DNA of 36,146 nucleotides from Bacteroidota bacterium (GTDB lineage Bacteria > Bacteroidota > Bacteroidia > Flavobacteriales > Flavobacteriaceae): assembly GCA_024280145.1 (NCBI GenBank), contig JAJRQR010000037.1, forward strand, positions 1 through 36,146, given 5' to 3'. A program made the translations under genes and the position numbers. Positions 26,923 to 34,441 of the stretch are shown here, one piece after another (positions within the stretch are counted from its first letter, which is position 1; the number at the start of each line of letters is the position of its first letter). The notes beneath the pieces are model-generated. The model ran no database searches, had not been told where the DNA came from, and saw only the letters and a program-made list of their open reading frames with translations.

Positions 26923-27555
26923 ATGAAATCGATTCCTTTTTTTATTTTATTTATTGCATTTGGCTTTAATGTCAACGCGCAATGCACTTCCGGTGATTGT
27001 AAAAATGGCTTTGGAGTTTATAAATGGTCAGATGGCGATCGTTATGAAGGCGATTGGAAAGAAGGAAAATTTAATGGTAAAGGAAAATATTTTTACAGTA
27101 ATGGTTCCACATTTTCAGGTGTTTACAAACACGGAAAAAAACACGGAGAAGGCGTTTTTATTAAAAAAAACGGGGATGAATACGAAGGTATTTGGGAACA
27201 TGGAAAACGAGTTGTAAAAACTAACACTATATATAAAGATTGGTTACCTGGGAAATGGGAAGGTAAAGGCTATCAAGATGGAGGTAAAACCTGGAAAGTA
27301 GTTTTAAACTACGTAAATAAAGATGAGATTAAAATATCATATCCAGACTTTCCTTGTAGTGGTTTTTGGTATTTTGATAAGGAAAATGATCATCAGATTT
27401 TCTTCAAAGAAAAAATCACAAAAGGACAAAGTAATTGTCGCCCTAGAACAAGAGTTATTATAGAAAAAGCCTACAAAGACCAAGATGGAATTATGGGAGT
27501 TTATTTCTTTCAAGGAAGTAAACAAACGGCTTCAGCTAATATTGTAAAGAAATAA
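26923..27555 (+). CDS. exported MORN-repeat protein (2)
   Basis: The 210-aa protein has a signal peptide (MKSIPFFILFIAFGFNVNAQ), a CTSGDCKNGFG motif and three MORN repeats (YEGDWKEGKFNGKGKYF, FSGVYKHGKKHGEGVF, YEGIWEHGKRV). A C-terminal beta-rich domain of about 110 residues follows (WLPGKWEGKGYQDGGKTWKVVLNY). The first half is related to the MORN protein at 16308. It is convergent with metK, with stops one base apart. The 26954-27217 and 27337-27525 ORFs are shadows. Confidence 0.87.
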   Translation: MKSIPFFILFIAFGFNVNAQCTSGDCKNGFGVYKWSDGDRYEGDWKEGKFNGKGKYFYSNGSTFSGVYKHGKKHGEGVFIKKNGDEYEGIWEHGKRVVKTNTIYKDWLPGKWEGKGYQDGGKTWKVVLNYVNKDEIKISYPDFPCSGFWYFDKENDHQIFFKEKITKGQSNCRPRTRVIIEKAYKDQDGIMGVYFFQGSKQTASANIVKK

Positions 27556-27556
27556 A

Positions 27557-28810
27557 TTACAAGTTAAAAGCTTTTTTAACTTCAGACATATAATCTAATT
27601 TTTCCCAAGTAAAAGTTTCCACAGTTTTAGTGATTTTCTTTCCATCACCTGAGTAAAAAGTAAGTTCTTTTTCTTCCGGTTTTCTTCCCATATGACCATA
27701 AGAGGCAGATTCTAAATAAATAGGGTTTCTAAGCTTTAATCTTTTTTCAATAGCTGCTGGTCGCATATCAAAAATACCTTCCACTACTTTAGAAATTTCA
27801 CTGTCTGTCATATTTACTTTAGCAGTATTATAAGTAACTACGTTTATTGAAGTTGGTTCAGCAACACCAATAGCATAACTTACTTGTACTAAAATCTCGT
27901 CACAAATACCTGCTGCAACCATATTTTTTGCAATATGACGAGAAGCATAAGCAGCACTACGGTCCACTTTACTAGGATCTTTTCCGCTAAAGGCTCCACC
28001 ACCGTGAGCACCTTTTCCTCCGTAAGTATCTACAATAATTTTACGTCCTGTTAAACCTGTATCGCCGTGAGGGCCTCCAATAACAAATTTTCCTGTTGGA
28101 TTAATATGATAGATAATATCATCGTTAAACAACGCTTGAATTTCAGCAGAAAGTTGAGAAACTACTCTTGGTATTAAAAGAGAAACTAAGTCTGATTTTA
28201 TTTTAGCCAACATTTTTTCATCTTCATCAAAATCGTCGTGTTGTGTCGATATTACAATCGTATCGATTCGTTGAGGTTTGTTGTCTTCACTATATTCAAT
28301 AGTTACTTGACTTTTTGCATCGGGACGTAAATAGTCAATGTCTTTTTCTTCTCTTCGTAAAGCTGCTAATTCAATTAAAATACGATGACTTAAATCTAAA
28401 GCTAAAGGCATATAATTAGCTGTTTCGTTGGTCGCATAACCAAACATCATTCCTTGGTCTCCTGCGCCTTGTTCTTCTCCTTCTGCACGATCTACACCTT
28501 GGTTAATATCTGATGATTGCTCGTGGATAGATGAAAACACACCACAAGAATTTCCGTCAAACATATATTCGCTTTTGGTATAACCAATTTTATTGATGAC
28601 ATCTCTAGCAATTTTCTGAACATCTAAATAGGTGTTACTTTTTACTTCACCAGCAAGTACAACTTGACCTGTAGTAACTAAAGTTTCACAAGCGATTTTT
28701 GATTGTGGATCAAACGCTAAAAAATGATCCACTAAAGCATCACTAATTTGGTCTGCTACTTTATCTGGATGTCCTTCAGAAACACTTTCTGATGTAAATA
28801 AATATGCCAT
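27557..28810 (-). CDS. metK: S-adenosylmethionine synthetase
   Basis: MetK makes SAM from ATP and methionine. The 417-aa protein matches the family in length. Motifs are [19 protein letters not shown] (N-terminal, Mg/ATP), [18 protein letters not shown]-type loop (here [18 protein letters not shown]), [24 protein letters not shown] and [19 protein letters not shown]. It is preceded by a SAM-II-like riboswitch and a consensus -7 box, so it is probably controlled by its own product. Monocistronic. Confidence 0.97.
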   Translation of the reverse strand: MAYLFTSESVSEGHPDKVADQISDALVDHFLAFDPQSKIACETLVTTGQVVLAGEVKSNTYLDVQKIARDVINKIGYTKSEYMFDGNSCGVFSSIHEQSSDINQGVDRAEGEEQGAGDQGMMFGYATNETANYMPLALDLSHRILIELAALRREEKDIDYLRPDAKSQVTIEYSEDNKPQRIDTIVISTQHDDFDEDEKMLAKIKSDLVSLLIPRVVSQLSAEIQALFNDDIIYHINPTGKFVIGGPHGDTGLTGRKIIVDTYGGKGAHGGGAFSGKDPSKVDRSAAYASRHIAKNMVAAGICDEILVQVSYAIGVAEPTSINVVTYNTAKVNMTDSEISKVVEGIFDMRPAAIEKRLKLRNPIYLESASYGHMGRKPEEKELTFYSGDGKKITKTVETFTWEKLDYMSEVKKAFNL

Positions 28811-28892
28811 AAATGGTATTCTTTTTTTAATTTTAATACTATAGTTGACGAAAGCTGCTTGGGGAAATTACAAACCGAAATTTTATTCGGTT

Positions 28893-28965
28893 AAAACTGC
28901 CTTTAGCATTTTTTATTCTGAAATAATTTCAGATTAGAGGTCGCAATCAGTCAAATTTTTCCTCT
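28893..28965 (-). ncRNA. SAM-II-like riboswitch (long-loop form) in the metK leader
   Basis: On the minus strand AGAGG (28961-28965) pairs with CCTCT (28936-28940) around the loop AAAAATTTGACTGATTGCGA. An inserted hairpin TCTGAAA/TTTCAGA (28917-28933) follows, then AAAAAATGCTAAAGGCAGT. Loop ACTG (28948-28951) is complementary to CAGT (28896-28899), giving an H-type pseudoknot. The loop pattern AUUU-A-C---UUGC-A and the GCUAAA-GG strand resemble the SAM-II aptamer, with an extra hairpin in one loop. A second hairpin AACCGAA/TTCGGTT (28873-28892) lies between aptamer and start. Class assignment is by eye. Confidence 0.65.
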
Positions 28966-28976
28966 TTTTAGATATG

Positions 28977-28984
28977 CAAATGTA
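28977..28984 (-). promoter_or_regulatory. -7 box of metK
   Basis: TACATTTG on the minus strand matches TAnnTTTG. Transcription from here would place the 5' end just before the riboswitch. No clear -33 TTTG is visible. Confidence 0.6.
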
Positions 28985-29011
28985 CACTTTTTCAGAAAAA
29001 TAAAAAGATTC

Positions 29012-29542
29012 TTATTGTTTAATTAATGTAGCTTTTTGTACCACCCCAATTGGATAAGAAAATACTTCAGGAGTTTCCTCATCTTGCCCGCCACTACTGT
29101 TTTTATTTTTTACATCGGTTGCGATAATTTCAAAATAAAGATGATCCTTTTCAAAGGTGACAAACGTGGTTAATAAGCTATCTTTAACTTCAAAAAGAAA
29201 ATACATTTTGTTATCAACTATTCTGCAATCTAGTAGTATTCCATTTAACTCATCCAATAAATAAATACCCTTTTCTTTGTCTTTTTCAATTAGTGCATAT
29301 TTTCTATATTGAATGGTATCTCCACTTCCGTAAACGAGCATATATTTGTAAACTCCGGTAGAATCTGATGGCAAAAAATGAAATTCCATCGGAAAAGTTC
29401 TAGAGGCATTTTCTCCATAAATTTGTAATTCACCTTTGTATATTCCAAAATAACTTTCTGGAAAAGATTCATTTTTACTTTCTTGTCCGAAGGAAAATTG
29501 AAAAAATAGAATTGAAATAAGGAGTATTGAAATTTGTTTCAT
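29012..29542 (-). CDS. small secreted protein of unknown function
   Basis: The 176-aa protein has a signal peptide (MKQISILLISILFFQFSFGQ). The mature part looks like a compact beta-barrel or lipocalin-like fold (YFGIYKGELQIYG, FPMEFHFLPSDSTGVYKYMLVYG, VDNKMYFLFEVKDSLL). I do not recognise a named family. It lies upstream of the metK promoter on the same strand and is divergent from the PagL-like gene. The 29290-29472 ORF is a shadow. Confidence 0.72.
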   Translation of the reverse strand: MKQISILLISILFFQFSFGQESKNESFPESYFGIYKGELQIYGENASRTFPMEFHFLPSDSTGVYKYMLVYGSGDTIQYRKYALIEKDKEKGIYLLDELNGILLDCRIVDNKMYFLFEVKDSLLTTFVTFEKDHLYFEIIATDVKNKNSSGGQDEETPEVFSYPIGVVQKATLIKQ

Positions 29543-29651
29543 TCTTTAATGTTGAAAATTTATAATTGTTTTTTCAAATATAAACCAATATATATTTTAT
29601 ACAGTTTATCTACAAGGATTAACTTATATTTACGCCTTTCTGAAAAAGTAC

Positions 29652-30757
29652 ATGAAGTTTAGTATACAATTAGTTCTTCTTTTTTTTTCAACATTAATGC
29701 TATCTCAGCAAAATGAAATGAAATATTTTTCACTTGATGTGGATTATTTTTATGGCTCTATAATTGAACATAATAGGGATATATCTCATCTGATAACTGG
29801 TCACCCAACAGGATTAATAGTTTCGTATAATCGAAAAACATATGGTTTTAGCGAATGGGAGGGACGTTATAATTATCCAGATTGGGGATTTACTTTTACC
29901 TATCAGGATATGAAAAATCAATTTTTAGGTGAAAATTATGCTGTTTATGGACATTATAATTTTTATTTTTTAAAAAGAAGTTTAGTGTTTGGAATGGGAC
30001 AGGGTATTGCCTATAACACAAATCCTTATGATCCTGAAACTAATTATCAGAATAACGCATATGGAAGCCGTTTTCTAAGTTCTACTTATTTAAGGTTTAA
30101 TTACGTGAAAGAAAATTTATTCAAAGGGTTAGGTGTTCATGCAGGGTTAGGTGTAATACATTATTCTAATGCAAATTTAAAAGCTCCAAATACAAGTACA
30201 AATACCCTTTTTTTAATGCAGGTATTAGTTATTTATTTGATGAGCAAAGTTATCCTGAATATATACCAGTAGGAAATTGGAGAAGTAATAATTATAGAGA
30301 GCGTTTTAAATATAATGTGGTGTTTAGGACAGGAATAAATGAAGCTGATGTTAATGGTTTGGGTCAATTTCCTTTTTTTACATTTTCAACATTTGTGGAT
30401 AAAAGAATTAATTACAAAAGCACATTACAAGCCGGAGTTGATGTTTTTTTCTCTGCTTTTTTAGAAGAACTTATCAATTATAGATACATTGCCTGTCCAG
30501 AAGATGGGCTATCAGGAGATGAAGATTACAGAAGAATAGGTGTCTTCTTAGGGCATGAATTCAGATTTAATAAAAACGCATTTGTTACTCAATTGGGATA
30601 TTATGTATATTGGCCTTATGAATTCGAAAGTAGAATTTATAATAGATTGGGGTTAAAAAGATACTTCTTAAAGGGTAAATTTTTTGGAGCAATAACTCTT
30701 CATGCACATTGGGCTAAGGCAGAAGCAGTTGAATTTGGGATAGGAGTAAGGTTATAA
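29652..30757 (+). pseudogene. PagL-like acyloxyacyl hydrolase (lipid A 3-O-deacylase family), frameshifted
   Basis: The family (PF09411) consists of outer-membrane beta-barrels that remove an acyl chain from lipid A. The protein has a signal peptide (MKFSIQLVLLFFSTLMLSQ) and barrel strands, and the probable active-site motif HYSNANLKAPN. The track splits it at a seven-T run (30208-30214). One more T restores NTLFFNAGISYLFDEQSYPEYIPVGNW and a 368-aa protein ending FGIGVRL. The joined C-terminal half keeps the amphipathic strands of a barrel. A sequencing indel is likely. It lies 5 nt before the head-GIN lipoprotein gene. Confidence 0.82.
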
Positions 30758-30762
30758 AAAAT

Positions 30763-31515
30763 ATGAGAAAAATTAAATATATTGTTTGTTTGCTACTTTT
30801 AATAGGGTGTGATTCTGAAAATGCAATTGATTGTTTTCAAGCATCAGGTGATATTATTGAAAAAGAGTTTACGGTAGGAAGATTTAGGAAAATTGTTGCA
30901 GGAAATGGAGTAAGTTTAATTATCTCTCAAGGTGAAACTAGTTCCGTAATTGTTCAAACTGGAGAAAATTTAATGAGGGAAGTTAGTGCCTATGTTATTA
31001 ATGATACGCTTCAGTTGGTTGATATGAATGGCTGTAATTTTGTTAGAGATTATGGGTTGATAAAAATTTTTGTAACTGCACCCAATGTTACAGAAATTCA
31101 TAATAGATCTGGATTAGATATTTATAGTCAAGGATTAATAGCATTTAATGAATTGGAATTAATTTCAGATGATCCTACGGGTACTGGTGATATTTCTGTA
31201 AATGGAGATTTTATTTTTGATAACTTAGATATTCATAAATTAACTATAAGAGCAAATGGGCTTTCTAAATTTTTCTTAAAAGGAAAGGCTGATGGTTGCT
31301 CTCTCATTATTTCAGATAGTGATGTGAGAATTGAAGCAGGAGAGTTAGAAATACAACACTTATTTCTTTTTCACAGAAGTACAAATAAAATGATTGTCAA
31401 TCCTCAAAAGTCAATAAGAGGAACAATAACTGGTTTAGGTGACGTTATTTCTAAAAATAGACCTCCTATAATTGATGTAGAAGAATTATATACCGGAAAA
31501 CTTATTTTTGAATAG
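30763..31515 (+). CDS. head-GIN domain (DUF2807) lipoprotein
   Basis: The 250-aa protein has a lipoprotein signal (MRKIKYIVCLLLLIGC) and a right-handed beta-helix-like DUF2807/PF10988 domain. Its opening follows the family pattern (FTVGRFRKIVAGNGVSLIISQGETSSVIVQTGENLM), and SGLDIYSQGLIAFNELELIS continues the repeats. These domains are common in Bacteroidota envelope proteins, with a suggested adhesin role but no firm function. It is 5 nt downstream of the PagL-like gene. Its 3' end overlaps the convergent ABC gene by 14 nt. Confidence 0.88.
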   Translation: MRKIKYIVCLLLLIGCDSENAIDCFQASGDIIEKEFTVGRFRKIVAGNGVSLIISQGETSSVIVQTGENLMREVSAYVINDTLQLVDMNGCNFVRDYGLIKIFVTAPNVTEIHNRSGLDIYSQGLIAFNELELISDDPTGTGDISVNGDFIFDNLDIHKLTIRANGLSKFFLKGKADGCSLIISDSDVRIEAGELEIQHLFLFHRSTNKMIVNPQKSIRGTITGLGDVISKNRPPIIDVEELYTGKLIFE

Positions 31516-32206
31516 TCAACTCGGTAAATAAAGTTTCTAATTTTTTATCTTTTATAGTTTCAGCGATTGTTTTATCGTGAACTAAATTCCCTTTGTTTAA
31601 TATAATTACTCGGTCACATATTGCTTCTACCTCTTGCATAATATGAGAGGAAAACAAGACTGTTTTTTCACCTTCTTTAGCAACTTTTTTTATCAACTCC
31701 CTAATTTCTAATAACTGATTAGGGTCTAATCCTGTAGTAGGTTCATCTAAAATTAACACTTCTGGATTGTGCAACAAAGCATTCGCCAAACCTACTCGTT
31801 GTCTGTATCCTTTAGAGAGTTGCTCGATTTTTTTATGTGCTTCAGAAGAAAGTCCTGTTTGTTCTATAACTAGTTCAACTTGTGATTTATCAATTTTATA
31901 AACCTCGGCATTAAAACCCAAATACTCTCGAACATACATATCTAAATACAAAGGATTATGTTCAGGAAGGTAGCCAACACGTTTTTGAACATTGATTTTT
32001 TCATCGGTTACAGAAAATTCATTGACAAAAGCTGATCCTTCAAAAGAAGAAATATAAGTTGTTAAAATTTTCATCATTGTGGATTTTCCTGCGCCATTTG
32101 GACCAAGAAAACCAACAATTTCTCCTTTTTTTATAGAAAAAGAAACTGCGTTTAATGCAGTTTGTTTACCATAAATTTTAGTAATATTTTCTACTTTTAT
32201 TGACAT
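31502..32206 (-). CDS. gldA: ABC transporter ATP-binding protein, GldA-like but short
   Basis: The 234-aa ATPase has Walker A GPNGAGKST (about 35-43), Q-loop region GYLPEHNPLYLDMYVREYL, signature LSKGYRQRVGLANALLHNP, Walker B LILDEPTTGLD and H-loop SSHIMQEVEAICDRVI. GldA is the ATPase of the GldAFG transporter linked to gliding motility and is usually near 300 aa. Here the roughly 60-residue C-terminal domain is missing, yet the ending ETLFTELT resembles the usual GldA terminus. This may be an internal deletion or a related non-gliding exporter. No permease gene is adjacent. Confidence 0.7.
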   Translation of the reverse strand: MSIKVENITKIYGKQTALNAVSFSIKKGEIVGFLGPNGAGKSTMMKILTTYISSFEGSAFVNEFSVTDEKINVQKRVGYLPEHNPLYLDMYVREYLGFNAEVYKIDKSQVELVIEQTGLSSEAHKKIEQLSKGYRQRVGLANALLHNPEVLILDEPTTGLDPNQLLEIRELIKKVAKEGEKTVLFSSHIMQEVEAICDRVIILNKGNLVHDKTIAETIKDKKLETLFTELTIQK

Positions 32207-32300
32207 ATTTTAACTTTAAAACAAAACTACATAAATAAAAAGTAAAAAAATGTAGGTTGTTTTTAATAATTAATTACATTAGCGACTTCAAAACGTAATA

Positions 32301-32372
32301 ATGAACAATTTATTTGCATTTAGTAATTTTTGGTATTTCTTTTTTAAAGAAACACCCGAGATTGTGATGTAA
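32301..32372 (+). CDS. pheL: aromatic leader peptide of the pheA attenuator
   Basis: The 23-codon ORF (below the track cutoff) encodes MNNLFAFSNFWYFFFKETPEIVM. Seven of the first fifteen codons are Phe, Trp or Tyr after LF, with FWYFFF in one run. Its last codons contain the CCGAGA segment that can pair with the terminator arm downstream. This is a classical leader-peptide layout for a phenylalanine or aromatic operon. Confidence 0.85.
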   Translation: MNNLFAFSNFWYFFFKETPEIVM

Positions 32373-32424
32373 TTAATAAAAATAAATTATAAAATGGTCT
32401 CGGAATTATCCGAGACTTTTTTTT
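32356..32424 (+). promoter_or_regulatory. transcription attenuator of pheA (antiterminator and terminator)
   Basis: Terminator: GTCTCGG (32397-32403) pairs with CCGAGAC (32410-32416), followed by eight T. Antiterminator: CCGAGA (32356-32361, within the leader peptide gene) can pair with the same TCTCGG arm (32398-32403), extended by two G-U pairs. A ribosome stalled at the Phe/Trp/Tyr codons leaves CCGAGA free and allows readthrough. A ribosome reaching the stop codon at 32370 covers or crowds it and lets the terminator form. Confidence 0.85.
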
Positions 32425-32447
32425 ACTAAATTTTTAAAACAAAAGCT

Positions 32448-33320
32448 ATGAGCCTAAAAATTGCCATCCAGGGTATTGAAAGTTCTTTTCACGATATGGC
32501 TGTGAAAAAACTTTTTCCCAATGAAGAAATTGAATTAGTAATGTGTACTACTTTTGAGAAAGTTACTGAAGCAATTAATAATTATACAGCAGATTTTGGA
32601 GTGCTAGCTATTGAAAATACCATTGCAGGTTCTATTTTACCGAATTATAATTTAATTGACAATACTAATTTGGTGATTATGGACGAGGTTTTTTTAAACA
32701 TTCAAATGTATATTATGGCTTTGGAATCTGAAAGTATACATGATATTATTGAAATTCATTCACATCCAGTAGCCTTGCTTCAATGTAAAAATTATTTGCA
32801 GAAATTTCCGCCACATTTTAAAATTATTGAAGGTGCAGATACCGCTTCCGAAGCAAAAAAAATTAAAGATGGAAACCTTAAAGGAGTAGCTGCTATTGCC
32901 GGAAAACAAGTAGCCGAAAAATATGGCTTAAAGATTTTAGATAGTAGAATTCAGAATAATAGTGATAATCAAACCCGTTTCGTTTTAATTGGTAAAGAGG
33001 TGAAATCTCATTCTCAAGATGCTAATAAAGCAACATTAAAATTTATGTTGGATCATCGTGTAGGAAGTTTGTCAAATGTGTTGCAATTATTTAGTACTTT
33101 CAATATTAGTTTAACAAAAATACAGTCCCTACCAATCATTGGAGAACCATGGCAGTATGCTTTCTTTGTGGATGTTTTGTTTGAAGATTATAAACTGTTT
33201 AAAGATGTTATAAAGGTTTTAGAAAACGCTGTAAAAGAATTAAAAGTAGTCGGTGTTTATAAACAAAACCATGAAAATAAACCAAGTGAATTATTAAAAA
33301 ATCTAGAAAATGAAAAATAA
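32448..33320 (+). CDS. pheA: prephenate dehydratase
   Basis: PheA converts prephenate to phenylpyruvate in phenylalanine biosynthesis. The 290-aa monofunctional enzyme has the dehydratase domain (about 1-185, with YTADFGVLAIENTIAGSI and the conserved TRF in NQTRFVLIG) and a C-terminal ACT domain (about 195-275, HRVGSLSNVLQLFSTFNISLTKIQSLP), which normally gives Phe feedback inhibition. It is preceded by an aromatic leader-peptide attenuator. It overlaps the DAHP synthase gene by 11 nt, so translation is coupled. Confidence 0.95.
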   Translation: MSLKIAIQGIESSFHDMAVKKLFPNEEIELVMCTTFEKVTEAINNYTADFGVLAIENTIAGSILPNYNLIDNTNLVIMDEVFLNIQMYIMALESESIHDIIEIHSHPVALLQCKNYLQKFPPHFKIIEGADTASEAKKIKDGNLKGVAAIAGKQVAEKYGLKILDSRIQNNSDNQTRFVLIGKEVKSHSQDANKATLKFMLDHRVGSLSNVLQLFSTFNISLTKIQSLPIIGEPWQYAFFVDVLFEDYKLFKDVIKVLENAVKELKVVGVYKQNHENKPSELLKNLENEK

Positions 33321-34380
33321 TAAAAACCTTAGAACTTGGTTAAATAATATGGGCTTGCAACATCCTTTGGTAATCGCAGGACCCTGTAGTGCAGAATCTG
33401 AAGCACAAGTTTTAAATATTGCACGCCAGCTTAAAAACACAGATGCAACTGTGTTAAGAGCAGGAATTTGGAAGCCAAGAACTCGTCCTGGTAATTTTGA
33501 AGGCGTAGGGGAGATTGGTTTAAAATGGATGAAAAAAGCAAAGGAAGAAACCGGCTTATTAACGGCCACCGAAGTTGCGAATCCTAATCATGTGGAACTA
33601 GCCTTACAAAACGATATTGATATTTTATGGATAGGAGCGAGGACAACAGTTTCACCATTTATTGTTCAAGAAATTGCGGAAGCCTTAAAAGGAACCGATA
33701 AAATAGTTTTAGTAAAAAATCCAGTAAACCCTGATTTAGCCTTATGGTTAGGAGCGGTTGAGAGATTATATACTTCAAATATTGAACGCTTAGGTGTGAT
33801 TCATAGAGGGTTTTCAACCTATGAAAAAACTAAGTATCGTAACAATCCAGAATGGCAAATTCCTATTGACTTACAAAATCAGTTTCCAGATTTACCATTG
33901 ATTTTAGATCCTTCGCATATTGCAGGTCGTAGGGATATTATTTTTGACTTGTGTCAAACCGCATTAGATCTTAATTTTGATGGATTAATGATTGAAACTC
34001 ATCACGATCCAGACAATGCATGGAGCGATGCAAGTCAACAAATCACACCAAAAGTTTTGGATCAAATCACTATTGATTTAAAAATAAGGAAAGAAGAAAG
34101 TGAGGCTTTAGAATATAAGAACAAGCTTGAAAATTTAAGAACTAAAATTGATGTTATTGATCATAAAATTTCTGAAATTATTGGGAAACGTATGCAAATT
34201 GCAGATGATATTGGAATTTTAAAAAAGAATAATAATGTAGCTATTTTACAAAATAAAAGATGGAATGAGATTTTAGGAAGAATGATATTAGAAGGAAAAG
34301 AGAATAATTTAAGCGAAGAATTTGTACTTAAAATATATAAAGCAATTCATCAAGAATCTATCAATCACCAGAAAAGATAA
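33310..34380 (+). CDS. bifunctional DAHP synthase / chorismate mutase
   Basis: This 356-aa fusion supplies both the first step of the shikimate pathway and the chorismate-to-prephenate step. The DAHP synthase (KDSA-like class I) domain covers about 1-260, with LVIAGPCSAESE, AGIWKPRTRPGNFEGVG, LWIGARTTVSP, LVKNPVNPDLALWLG and the DPSHIAGRRD loop. The AroQ-type chorismate mutase follows (about 268-345, LRTKIDVIDHKISEIIGKRMQIADDIG). With PheA it forms a compact operon for phenylpyruvate. The aminotransferase and prephenate dehydrogenase genes often found between these two in flavobacteria are absent here. Confidence 0.95.
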   Translation: MKNNKNLRTWLNNMGLQHPLVIAGPCSAESEAQVLNIARQLKNTDATVLRAGIWKPRTRPGNFEGVGEIGLKWMKKAKEETGLLTATEVANPNHVELALQNDIDILWIGARTTVSPFIVQEIAEALKGTDKIVLVKNPVNPDLALWLGAVERLYTSNIERLGVIHRGFSTYEKTKYRNNPEWQIPIDLQNQFPDLPLILDPSHIAGRRDIIFDLCQTALDLNFDGLMIETHHDPDNAWSDASQQITPKVLDQITIDLKIRKEESEALEYKNKLENLRTKIDVIDHKISEIIGKRMQIADDIGILKKNNNVAILQNKRWNEILGRMILEGKENNLSEEFVLKIYKAIHQESINHQKR

Positions 34381-34400
34381 TGTAAAGAGCAATATAACTT

Positions 34401-34441
34401 AGATAATAGATTAAAATATTTATAATTTTAATCTATTATCT
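34401..34441. terminator. bidirectional hairpin terminator between convergent genes
   Basis: AGATAATAGATTAAAAT (34401-34417) is perfectly complementary over 17 bp to ATTTTAATCTATTATCT (34425-34441), with a 7-nt loop. It follows the DAHP synthase gene and includes the last codons and stop of the DUF389 gene. The stem is AT-rich and lacks a clear GC clamp. Confidence 0.65.
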
